Origin: Bacteroidetes bacterium ADurb.Bin234
GTDB taxonomy: Bacteria; Bacteroidota; Bacteroidia; Bacteroidales; WCHB1-69
Assembly: GCA_002069895.1 (NCBI GenBank)
Contig: MWCE01000234.1
Span: 1 to 40,975, forward strand
Direction of reading: 5' to 3'
Length of the DNA: 40,975 nucleotides
A model generated the notes under the pieces. It did no database searches and was not told the DNA's origin. It worked only from the letters and a program-made list of their open reading frames with translations. Shown one piece after another: positions 24,105 through 33,400 of the stretch (position 1 is its first letter; each line of letters begins with the position of its first letter). Position numbers and translations under genes: made by a program.

Positions 24105-24974
24105 ATGATAGTTGAAATTGATAAAAATTCTGGCTTTTGTTTTGGAGTTGTTAGGGCTATAGAAGCAGCTGAAAAACAAATGCAAAACAATGAACCTTTG
24201 TATTGCTTAGGTGATATTGTCCACAACAACGAAGAAGTGAACCGACTGACAAAAATGGGATTAACAATTATTTCACATAATGAATTTCAAAAATTAACAA
24301 ACACAAAAGTGTTGATACGTGCGCATGGTGAACCTCCACAAACTTATCAAACCGCAAAAGAAAACAACATTACATTAATTGATGCCACTTGTCCGGTAGT
24401 GCTTAAACTACAAAAAGACATAAAAAAAAGCTTTGAAGATGCTATCTTTGCAAACGGACAAATACTTATTTTCGGCAAAGCCGGACACGCAGAGGTAATC
24501 GGACTGCTGGGTCAAACACAAAACAAAGGCATTGTGATTACTTCTCTAAAAGATATAGATGCTATTGATTATGATCGTCCTGCAAAAATGTATTCCCAAA
24601 CCACACAAAGTGTTGAAGAATACCAAACCATAGTTGCAGCCATTCAGGATGCATACGAACAAAAAGGGAATGCCTCTCTTTTTCAGTATTACGACACCAT
24701 TTGTTATCGTGTGGCAAACCGCGCCAAAGAAATCGAACAATTTGCTTCACAATACGATAAAATAATTTTCGTTTCGGGCGAAAAGAGCTCTAACGGTCTC
24801 TACTTATTTGAGATATGTAAAAAAGTGAATCCTCTATCCTTTTTCATATTTAACCGAAATCAGTTAAATTACATATCTTTCAACAAAAACGACCGTATAG
24901 GCATTTGTGGTGCCACTTCTACTCCTATGTGGCTAATGCAAGAAATAGCCGAAAGCATTAGGAATAAAGAATAA
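24105..24974 (+). CDS. ispH: 4-hydroxy-3-methylbut-2-enyl diphosphate reductase
   Basis: IspH catalyses the last step of the MEP pathway, reducing HMBPP to isopentenyl and dimethylallyl diphosphate with a [4Fe-4S] cluster, in the cytoplasm. The 289-aa product has the three cluster ligands: Cys12 (SGFCFGV), Cys96 (DATCPVV) and Cys200 (DTICYRVANR). His40, His74 (RAHGEPP), His128 and Glu130 (KAGHAE) match the substrate-binding positions. SQTTQS and the GATSTP loop (269-274) are also present. It is complete and of normal length for Bacteroidota. It follows ftsY by 14 nt, so co-expression is expected. Its presence implies isoprenoid synthesis by the MEP route. Confidence 0.98.
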   Translation: MIVEIDKNSGFCFGVVRAIEAAEKQMQNNEPLYCLGDIVHNNEEVNRLTKMGLTIISHNEFQKLTNTKVLIRAHGEPPQTYQTAKENNITLIDATCPVVLKLQKDIKKSFEDAIFANGQILIFGKAGHAEVIGLLGQTQNKGIVITSLKDIDAIDYDRPAKMYSQTTQSVEEYQTIVAAIQDAYEQKGNASLFQYYDTICYRVANRAKEIEQFASQYDKIIFVSGEKSSNGLYLFEICKKVNPLSFFIFNRNQLNYISFNKNDRIGICGATSTPMWLMQEIAESIRNKE

Positions 24975-25704
24975 TTGTTTCACTTCTTATCTGATATAAA
25001 CACTTGACAACTATTCATCAAATTATGTGTTTTATGTTAAATTCTTTATTTATACTATTACTGTTCAACAACAGCTAAAAGATTCTTTTCATCCATTCCT
25101 AACGATCAGAATCTTTAAATAATAGTGCTATTTATACCTGACAATAATAATATGATATTAAAACAGTATTCCATACTCAATATTTTCTAAAAAAACCATT
25201 TTATATTTTCGGGATTTTATTGAATCTTTTCCGATTTTTTATTTTTAAAATTTTATTTTTTTTATTATAATAAGGTTTGTTTCCTAAAATCAAGCTTTAT
25301 ATTTGGTGTTTTTTATTATAAAACACAAAAAAAAACATTTTTTTTTAAAAAAATAAAAAACCAATAAAAAAATGGTGTATATTTGAACACCGAAATGTTA
25401 ATAATTAATCTACAATGGAAATAGGCTGTTTTGACCAAATGAAATTAAAAAAAATAAATGTAAAACATTTATTTATATTACTATTGCCTATACGTTTCCC
25501 TCTGTTTTTTCGAAATATTAACTCATTTTAATAATAAATCCATGTATAAAAAAAACATAAAAATCCTTCGAAAAAGGCTATTCGCTCGAGAAAATGAAAG
25601 AAATTTTGTTTTAAATAAAAACTTACAATTGTAATCATTAAGTTATGCTTAAAAATTTGGAAAATAATAAATATAAAAATTAAAAAATATAAATAATAAG
25701 TTAA
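24975..25704. other. 730-bp very AT-rich gap with a promoter and long leader
   Basis: No gene is supported here. The region has long A and T tracts and a perfect inverted repeat GTGTTTT/AAAACAC around 25308-25328. It also carries the promoter of giant gene 2. A 38-codon ORF (25415-25531) sits in the leader but has no recognisable features. Confidence 0.5.
25378..25385 (+). promoter_or_regulatory. -7 element TATATTTG of giant gene 2
   Basis: TATATTTG matches TAnnTTTG and sits within a small hairpin GGTGT/ACACC (25374-25378/25386-25390). The implied 5' leader is about 310 nt, unusually long for this window. Confidence 0.45.
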
Positions 25705-28700
25705 ATGATGAAAAAGTTTACAGTAATATTTGGATTAATGGTATGTATTATGTCTGTGAGTGCACAATTCACCACTATAGCAGATGTAAAGTTTAGCACA
25801 AGTGTACCGGCAGGATGGACTGTTAGTCCTGCAGGAGGATGGGTAATCGACACCCATTTATATGTTAGTAGCCCGTCGTCAATTCTTGGTTATGTACCCA
25901 ATTCATTAGGAGATTCGGTGGTATTAACATCGCCTTATTATGACTTTAGAACTTATTCCTATGTTTTTCTCCGTTTCAGTCATATTTGTAAAGTAACTTC
26001 CAATGATATATGTAAAGTTTATTTACAAGAAAATTATACCGGGGCAAAATGGAAAGAACTTCCCACTACTTCCTATCAAGGAGATAATAATATGGCATAT
26101 AGAAACAATCGCTTTAGTCATGAAAGCTACAGTGATTGGGTGCCATCAGATTCTTTGGCTGTACCAACCAATGCATGGTGGAAAACCGAGCCGTTTGATA
26201 TTTCCGATGATGCTTCTTTTGCACAAGTAAGGTTTAAGTTCATCATTAAAAGAGGAAATGTTTTATGGACACAGTTTGCCTACGGATGGTTAATCGACAA
26301 TTTCGAGTTAATGGCATCCAATTATCAAATCGCACCACTTGATGTAGAATTTTTAAGCGGTTGTCCAACTGATACGGTTTATAATACAGGACCATTTACT
26401 ATTACTGCAAAAATTGCCAGCCGATCGATAGCACCTCTTACAAAACCTATTTCTTTATATGTAAAATACGTATTTAATAATACAACAACTTATGATACTT
26501 TACCCATGACAATGGTAGAAGGTGACACAATATGGAGAGCCGTTATTCCCCAAAAAGCATACGGTACTTCCATAACTTATAATATATATGCTACGGACAC
26601 CTTAGGAAATAACGGATCCGATGTCTCGGCTTTTTATATTAAAAGGATAGTCGTCGGCGATTTTACCGGTTATGTAACCATAGGGAATAATCAAACCAAC
26701 ACTTATTACAATATACTTTATTATGCCTATTACAGTTGGACTCGTCAATTATATTTGGCTACAGAAGTCAATCCAAGTGGTGCAGGAGGTTTAATTACCA
26801 AAATTGCCTTCCGACCGAGTTCAACTTGGAATATTAATAATCAATCATGCTATTTAAAAGCAGTTGATGACACTATAATATCATCAACAAGTTATATAGA
26901 CCCTGAAACAGACGGGTCAACCAAAGTATGGGAAGGCACTTATAATCTTTCGAGTAACACATGGAGTGAAATAAATTTAAGTAAACAATTTATCCTTCCG
27001 GCAGGAAAGAGTTTAATGGTTTGTTGGATTAATAAAGCCGGTTCAGGTAATACGACAACATGGGCAGCCACATCAACAACTCCTAGTTATAGAGCTGTTT
27101 ACAAATATCAAAGTGGCTCTTTCCCTACCACAGCTGGAACAAGCACCTATAACCGCCCGGATTTTCGTTTATATATTGAAGGTTATCTTAGTGATACCAA
27201 TAGTGTTGCACTATACAATATTGACAATCCCGGCGACAGTGTTGTTGCAGCTCCTTCACATCAAGTGCCTGTGATAGTAAGTATTAAAAATAAAGGTATA
27301 CGCAATTTAGATTCATGCTATATCCATTGGTCAATTAATGGAGTTGTAAAACCTATTTACAAATGGCATGGACATCTATTAGAAGGATATACTACTCAAC
27401 AAATTATTGGATATTACACACCTAGTATTAATAAATACGATACTATAATAGCATGGACAAGTAATCCCAATGGAACGGCCGATGCAACCACAAACGATGA
27501 CACATTACAGAGAATTGCATTCGGAGTTACAGGTTTGGATATGCATTTTACGGATGCATATGGAGACACGGTATTTACAACCGGACCATTTTATATTACA
27601 GCAAAAATAATATCACGTACATTACAAGCTGTACCACAACCTGTCAGATTAAAAATTGCAGCAACTTATCAAGGGGTAACATCATATGATTCAATAATCA
27701 TGAATCATTTAGGGAATGATATTTATGCTTGTAATACACCTCAATATAAAATGGGGTCACAACTTGTTTTATCCATAATAGTTCGTGATAGCGTTGGAAA
27801 TAACGTAAATATTACTAAAAGCTTTCATTTAAAACGAGGTGTTATTCTGAATTATGATTCCATAAGCGTGAATCAATTTAGCGACGGAGGAACTTGGGCG
27901 GCACCATTTTGGACAAGCTCAGTAATGTGTTGGTCTAAATCAGTTTACAGTCCGTATTTACTAGGAAACAGAACAGACACAATATTAATTAATGGATTAT
28001 CATGGTATGGCGGTTATAATAGCACCTATTCACCTTTGAGTGTTCGTGCTAACCAACGAATTTATTTTAAAATAGTACCGGATTCAACAATTACAAATTC
28101 CAATTATGAAGATCCGTTAACCAATGGTTATACTTTAGTTTGGTCTGGTGGAATCACCACCCCCGGAACACCTCACAACTGGTTTGGTGTTACTTTACAG
28201 AACCTATTTTATCTCCCTCCCGGACAAAGTTTAATCGTTTATTTGCTTGATAGTACAGGAGTCGGAACGCCGGGCAACAACTTTGCTTTTTACTATATGT
28301 CTTCCTCGGGAGGTGTTACTACGACTTATCAGTACTCCGCAACACCAACCACTTTTGCAAATATGAATGGTAGTTCAACAAATTATATTCCACATTTACG
28401 TTTGTATTTAACAAAAACAAAATCCGATAGCAATGCAGTCGGATTGTATTCGCTCGACAGCCCGCTACCACCTTCGGTGATAGCCAATCCGACAGGTTAT
28501 CCAGTTAAAGTTACCTTACGCAATAAAGGATTGAAAAACTTAACATCCTGCCAAATTGGATGGTCATTAAATGGTGTTAATCAAGGCAATACTAATTGGT
28601 TTGGCAATTTACTGGAAGAGTTTAACGATACTATTACTATCGGTTGGTATTATCCTTCTCCAAACATGACGGATCAAATTGTCGTATGGGTTAAAAACCC

Positions 28701-31700
28701 CAATGGATTCATTGACCCCACCTCAAGCGACGATACCATCAAAGTCAATATATTTGGACAAGCAGGTATAGATGCAAATTTCATTGAGCCCTTGGTAGAT
28801 GATACGGTATATTATAACGGACCTTTTAATATTTATGCAAAAATAATCACAAGGACAAGCACCCCTTTAATTAATCCCGTATTAAAATATAATTGGACTT
28901 ATCAAAGCATCCCCTACAAAGACTCCATCGTAATGACGAATCTTTCGGGTGATTCGATATGGTTCGCATCCATCCCTAAAAACATATTCGGGTCTACCAT
29001 AAATTATTCAGTTACTGTTATCGATAGTTTTGGAAGTACTATAACTATCTCATCTTACTGTTATTTACAAAGAGGTGCGTCTGATAATATTACAGATACG
29101 GTAATTATTGGCAACATGTCGGGGACAGGTCTTTATGTACTTCCTTTTGATTCTCGCTATGCGTATTCGTGGTCGCGAAATATGTTCTTAAGTTCGGAAA
29201 TCGGGAATACCATAGATACCTTAACAGTCATAAAAATTGCATGGAAACCTACAAGTTCAGGTGTTATAAGTCGATCAAATCAGACAATGTATATGAAAGC
29301 TGTTGATGCATCCGTAACAACATTAGATCCAAACAATATTAGATTCAGTCCGAAAGATGACGGAGCTACTTTGGTTTGGCACGGTGGACTGACAACTGAC
29401 GGCACTTTGGATTGGCAAGAAATCACATTATTATATCCATACCCTATTCCTAAAGGGAAAAACTTGATAATGTATTTTATGGATAGTACTGGAGCCGCAA
29501 CCGGCAATTACCCATGGCATTGCGCTAATTCAAGCAATATGGCAATGTTCAGCTCTGACGGTCAGATAACTCCCAGTCATTTGGTCGGTGCCATGTTACC
29601 TTATAGATCCTATAACCGTTTATGCTTAGGCAAAATGACTTATGATCAAAATGCTGTAGGTATTTATGCTATTGATTCTCCTCAGGACACTATTATGATG
29701 ACCCCTGGTTTGGTTCAACCGGTAAAAATAACAATTGAAAACAAAGGCATTAATAACCTTGATTCCTGTCTCATTCATTGGAGTTTGAATGGAGTATTCC
29801 AATCAACAACACATTGGAATGGTCATTTACCGGAAAGATATATTGACACTATAACAATAGGTTATTATAGTCCTAATGCTGGAAATACAGATAGAATTGT
29901 CGTTTGGGCGGATATGCCAAACGGACAAAAGGATACACTTTCAACCTATGACGACACCCTTAAAGTACACTCATTTGCCAAAACAGGTTTAAAATTATGG
30001 TTTGCTCCTCCCTACATAAAAGACACCATATATTATATAGGTCCCTTCCAAATCAATGTTATTGCAAAATCCCTTACCTTGCAATCCTTAGGAACGCCAC
30101 GCTTATTTTATTCCTATACATTTAATAATATAACAACCAACGACTCTTCCTTTTTGAGTCATATTTTCGATTCATTATGGAGAGTAAACATTCCTGTTCA
30201 AGCGTATGGTACAAAAGTCAATTATTTTATATCAATGTTCGATAGCATTGGCAATCATATTCTTATTGCAGATTCATTTTATGTGAAACGACCCGGTAGT
30301 AATAACATTGTCGATTCCATTCAAATAGGAACCAGTCTGACAGGAGGAAATTATTCCTATCCTTTCAATACGAATGGCAATGGAGATAATTGGTCCCGTT
30401 CATTATACCTCAGTCAAATGATGGGAAACTCCAATTATCCTGTTACTATTGCCGGTATTTCTTACGTTACAAGTAACAATTATTCTCATACAAGATATAA
30501 TTCACAATGCTATTTAAAAGCTACTTCTGCTACAGTTATTGGAACTTCAAACACTTATGTTGACCCTATCAGCGATGGGGCCACGTTAGTATATACCGGA
30601 ACTTGGACTACCAAAACCGGTTGGAATCAATTCATTTTCGATACTCCCTTTGAATTACCTCAAGGCTATAACTTATTGGTATATTGGGTTGACACCTCTT
30701 CTTTAAACCTATGTAACAACAATTCCACAGTTAATTGGGCTTATAATCAAACTTCAAATTTGGGGGCTAATTATACTGCTACCGACCGTCATTTCACCAA
30801 TTACTATTGTCAAAGTTCAGGAGGTGGGTCTCAAGCATATCTCCCAACTACTTTATTCTATCTTGGAATGAATAAACAAGACAGTAATTCGGTGGCTTTA
30901 GTAGACGTGTTATCACCTACCGATACAGTGCAATCCTATCATAACACTCCTATAAGCGTGATAATTAAAAATAAAGGAATGAAAACCTTAACATCTTGTG
31001 TTATTGATTGGACTATAAACGGTGTAGCACAAACAACTTACCCATGGACAGGCAATTTACCAGAAGATTTTGAAGAAACAGTAACACTAGGATATTTTAC
31101 ACCAATAAAAGGAAATACCTATAATTTTACTTTTACAGTTACGCTACCAAATAATGTGTATGATTCTATGACCTATGACAATGTTTTGACACAAAAAACT
31201 TATGCCGATTTTAAAGGGAAGAATTTATCAATGCAATTTATCATTTCACCAGTTAACAATCCATACGAAGTTTGCTTCCCTGAAAGTACTACAGTAGGTA
31301 TAAGGGTTGCAAACACAGGTAATGTAGCCTTATTATTGAATAATGATCCGATTACATTTTATTATAAAATAAACGGGCCTATTAATGTTCAAGATAGTAT
31401 CGTACTCACCAAAGGCATTTTTGCCGTAGGAACAAAAGATTTTATTATTGATACTGTTTTGGATATCAACCAAGCAGGCATTTATCATTTTGAAATCTAT
31501 TTAAGTTGTGCATCCGATACCTTGCATTTTGATGATACTATTCGCATGGATTATCAAGTAAAAAAACTTTCTTTACCCTATGATAACGATTTCAGCACAG
31601 CTACATCCGATATTAGTTTTATTCAAAATGCCGGTTATGTGAAATGGATACAAGACCCTAATCCGACTATGACACCTGTATACGGAACGGGAGCTCTATA

Positions 31701-33318
31701 TTTTAATTCCGCTATAGGGATTGGACAAATTTCGACTGCAATGATGAACTCCATTAATTTAAAAAATACCTTACTCCCTACTTTAGATTTTTGGTTTGCT
31801 CACGACACATTGAATTCCAATAAACAAGATAGAATTGAAATACAAATTTCTACCAACGGATATTCATTTAATACAATACAAACCATTAATCGATATAATG
31901 CTAACTTTGCTAATCCCGGATGGCAAAAATATACCGTTGATTTATCTAACTACACTTCCGAAACATGTGTTATCATAGCATTTAGGGCTATCAGTGCAGG
32001 AGGTGGTAATATGTGGATTGATCGTATTGCCATCAATTCCGCTAAAGAAATGAGCGTTCTATTGGACATTCCAAAAGAAGAGGACCTAATGGCATGCGAC
32101 TTGGATCATAAGGAACTTAAAGTAAAGATTTCAAATAACACCTTATTGCCTATTGATTTCGACCAAATTCCTGTTATATTGACATTAAATATTAGCGGTG
32201 CAAAAACACTTTCTTATAAGGATACATTAACAGGTGTACTGAACGGAAATACCGAAATGGATATAGTATTGGATTCCGATTTTGATTTCAGTCTTGACGG
32301 CACCTATAATTTCCGTGCTTATATATCAAACATCGACGATATTCCTGATAATGACACTGCCACATCGAGTGTTGTTATTTCACCTGACATTTACCTCGTA
32401 TCTTTAGATCCTGTAGGCATAAGATCCATAAAAGAACATGTATATCCGAGTGTTTTATTACGTAATACGGGTAATTTAACCATCAAAGAAGTTCCCATCC
32501 GGATCAAAGTGAATGGTGGCAATGACGTTACCGAAACAGCTTATATTGAATTAGCTGCCGGAAACGATACTTTATATACACTCAATACTCCTTATGTTGT
32601 ACCTTTAGAACCAACTTATGATTTAATGATAATTACCGAATTGAGTTGTGATCCCGTAAGAAATAACGACACATTACGTTCAACGGAAAATGTAAACGAA
32701 CCTGCCATTAAAATACAGAATATACTTTCCCCAAGTTCGAGTATTTGTGATTCAGGTTTGACTGAAATTTATCCGCAAATTGTTATTAATAATACAGGTA
32801 ATCCCGACATTGATGTGGTTGTTTATTTAAGTATGGATACAACATCTCACGTCTTTGCTTCTTTAGTCGATACCATAGCTTTTGTGCTTTCCGGAACAAC
32901 AACCTATAATTTCACTAAATCTTATATTGTTCCCAATATGCCGACTAATTCGACCTATAATGTAAAGGCATATATCTATTCTCCTACTTATACTTATTCA
33001 CAAACAGCCTGTGTGATTTATAAAAAGGAAGACAATAACATTTCGACGCAAGATAAAGACAATTGGACCCTCGGTCAGAACATACCCAATCCCGCTCAAT
33101 CAAACCTTGTTATTCCTTATACTATTCCTCGCGAAGGAGAAGTATTATTTAAAATAATGAGTATAAACGGGCAAGTGCTTTACGCTAATACAATGCATGT
33201 TCTTAAAGGAAGTCATCTTTTGGAATATAACATTGCATCCTTTGCCGATGGTATTTATTACTACAGCATGGAATACGAAGGAGAACGCATCATTAAAAAA
33301 ATGACCATTCAAAAATAA
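25705..33318 (+). CDS. Giant secreted protein 2: four repeated ~405-aa units, T9SS sorting domain, no beta-helix
   Basis: The product has 2537 residues. Signal peptide MMKKFTVIFGLMVCIMSVSAQ is followed by an N-terminal region (~21-220) clearly homologous to that of giant protein 1 (shared SHICKV, SYSDW-x-P-x-DSLA(V/I)PTN-x-WWKTE, QFAYGWL). Then come four tandem units of ~400-410 residues. Each has an Ig-like domain (DTVYxTGPF...AKI-x-SRT), a ~190-aa domain starting near 323, 720, 1131 and 1535 (markers WSR-x-(L/M)(Y/F)L, YLKAVD, DGATLVW, LP-x-GK-x-L(M/I)VY), and a CARDB-like domain (NKG-x-K-x-L-x-SC-x-I-x-WSLNGV). The C-terminal part from ~1836 has Ig-like domains, a jelly-roll (~1954) and a type A sorting domain (~2453-2537: GQNIPNP, SINGQVLY, FADGIYYYSMEYEG, KKMTIQK), matching protein 1. 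Secretion via T9SS is predicted. Ligand unknown. Confidence 0.93.
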   Translation: MMKKFTVIFGLMVCIMSVSAQFTTIADVKFSTSVPAGWTVSPAGGWVIDTHLYVSSPSSILGYVPNSLGDSVVLTSPYYDFRTYSYVFLRFSHICKVTSNDICKVYLQENYTGAKWKELPTTSYQGDNNMAYRNNRFSHESYSDWVPSDSLAVPTNAWWKTEPFDISDDASFAQVRFKFIIKRGNVLWTQFAYGWLIDNFELMASNYQIAPLDVEFLSGCPTDTVYNTGPFTITAKIASRSIAPLTKPISLYVKYVFNNTTTYDTLPMTMVEGDTIWRAVIPQKAYGTSITYNIYATDTLGNNGSDVSAFYIKRIVVGDFTGYVTIGNNQTNTYYNILYYAYYSWTRQLYLATEVNPSGAGGLITKIAFRPSSTWNINNQSCYLKAVDDTIISSTSYIDPETDGSTKVWEGTYNLSSNTWSEINLSKQFILPAGKSLMVCWINKAGSGNTTTWAATSTTPSYRAVYKYQSGSFPTTAGTSTYNRPDFRLYIEGYLSDTNSVALYNIDNPGDSVVAAPSHQVPVIVSIKNKGIRNLDSCYIHWSINGVVKPIYKWHGHLLEGYTTQQIIGYYTPSINKYDTIIAWTSNPNGTADATTNDDTLQRIAFGVTGLDMHFTDAYGDTVFTTGPFYITAKIISRTLQAVPQPVRLKIAATYQGVTSYDSIIMNHLGNDIYACNTPQYKMGSQLVLSIIVRDSVGNNVNITKSFHLKRGVILNYDSISVNQFSDGGTWAAPFWTSSVMCWSKSVYSPYLLGNRTDTILINGLSWYGGYNSTYSPLSVRANQRIYFKIVPDSTITNSNYEDPLTNGYTLVWSGGITTPGTPHNWFGVTLQNLFYLPPGQSLIVYLLDSTGVGTPGNNFAFYYMSSSGGVTTTYQYSATPTTFANMNGSSTNYIPHLRLYLTKTKSDSNAVGLYSLDSPLPPSVIANPTGYPVKVTLRNKGLKNLTSCQIGWSLNGVNQGNTNWFGNLLEEFNDTITIGWYYPSPNMTDQIVVWVKNPNGFIDPTSSDDTIKVNIFGQAGIDANFIEPLVDDTVYYNGPFNIYAKIITRTSTPLINPVLKYNWTYQSIPYKDSIVMTNLSGDSIWFASIPKNIFGSTINYSVTVIDSFGSTITISSYCYLQRGASDNITDTVIIGNMSGTGLYVLPFDSRYAYSWSRNMFLSSEIGNTIDTLTVIKIAWKPTSSGVISRSNQTMYMKAVDASVTTLDPNNIRFSPKDDGATLVWHGGLTTDGTLDWQEITLLYPYPIPKGKNLIMYFMDSTGAATGNYPWHCANSSNMAMFSSDGQITPSHLVGAMLPYRSYNRLCLGKMTYDQNAVGIYAIDSPQDTIMMTPGLVQPVKITIENKGINNLDSCLIHWSLNGVFQSTTHWNGHLPERYIDTITIGYYSPNAGNTDRIVVWADMPNGQKDTLSTYDDTLKVHSFAKTGLKLWFAPPYIKDTIYYIGPFQINVIAKSLTLQSLGTPRLFYSYTFNNITTNDSSFLSHIFDSLWRVNIPVQAYGTKVNYFISMFDSIGNHILIADSFYVKRPGSNNIVDSIQIGTSLTGGNYSYPFNTNGNGDNWSRSLYLSQMMGNSNYPVTIAGISYVTSNNYSHTRYNSQCYLKATSATVIGTSNTYVDPISDGATLVYTGTWTTKTGWNQFIFDTPFELPQGYNLLVYWVDTSSLNLCNNNSTVNWAYNQTSNLGANYTATDRHFTNYYCQSSGGGSQAYLPTTLFYLGMNKQDSNSVALVDVLSPTDTVQSYHNTPISVIIKNKGMKTLTSCVIDWTINGVAQTTYPWTGNLPEDFEETVTLGYFTPIKGNTYNFTFTVTLPNNVYDSMTYDNVLTQKTYADFKGKNLSMQFIISPVNNPYEVCFPESTTVGIRVANTGNVALLLNNDPITFYYKINGPINVQDSIVLTKGIFAVGTKDFIIDTVLDINQAGIYHFEIYLSCASDTLHFDDTIRMDYQVKKLSLPYDNDFSTATSDISFIQNAGYVKWIQDPNPTMTPVYGTGALYFNSAIGIGQISTAMMNSINLKNTLLPTLDFWFAHDTLNSNKQDRIEIQISTNGYSFNTIQTINRYNANFANPGWQKYTVDLSNYTSETCVIIAFRAISAGGGNMWIDRIAINSAKEMSVLLDIPKEEDLMACDLDHKELKVKISNNTLLPIDFDQIPVILTLNISGAKTLSYKDTLTGVLNGNTEMDIVLDSDFDFSLDGTYNFRAYISNIDDIPDNDTATSSVVISPDIYLVSLDPVGIRSIKEHVYPSVLLRNTGNLTIKEVPIRIKVNGGNDVTETAYIELAAGNDTLYTLNTPYVVPLEPTYDLMIITELSCDPVRNNDTLRSTENVNEPAIKIQNILSPSSSICDSGLTEIYPQIVINNTGNPDIDVVVYLSMDTTSHVFASLVDTIAFVLSGTTTYNFTKSYIVPNMPTNSTYNVKAYIYSPTYTYSQTACVIYKKEDNNISTQDKDNWTLGQNIPNPAQSNLVIPYTIPREGEVLFKIMSINGQVLYANTMHVLKGSHLLEYNIASFADGIYYYSMEYEGERIIKKMTIQK

Positions 33319-33330
33319 ATAATAAAGCAT

Positions 33331-33360
33331 GAAGGGTAGCTTTCATACTACCCTTCTTTT
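33331..33360 (+). terminator. Intrinsic terminator after giant gene 2
   Basis: The perfect stem GAAGGGTAG/CTACCCTTC (33331-33339/33348-33356) with an 8-nt loop is followed by TTTT and an A/T tract. It starts 13 nt after the stop codon. The third giant gene begins only 40 nt after it. Confidence 0.85.
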
Positions 33361-33400
33361 AAATAAATAATCATTAGAAAAAATATAAAATATAATAAAA

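Noticed and set aside
25415-25531. 38-codon ORF in the leader of giant gene 2
   Set aside because: No features beyond a hydrophobic stretch; noted in the intergenic entry but not called as a gene.
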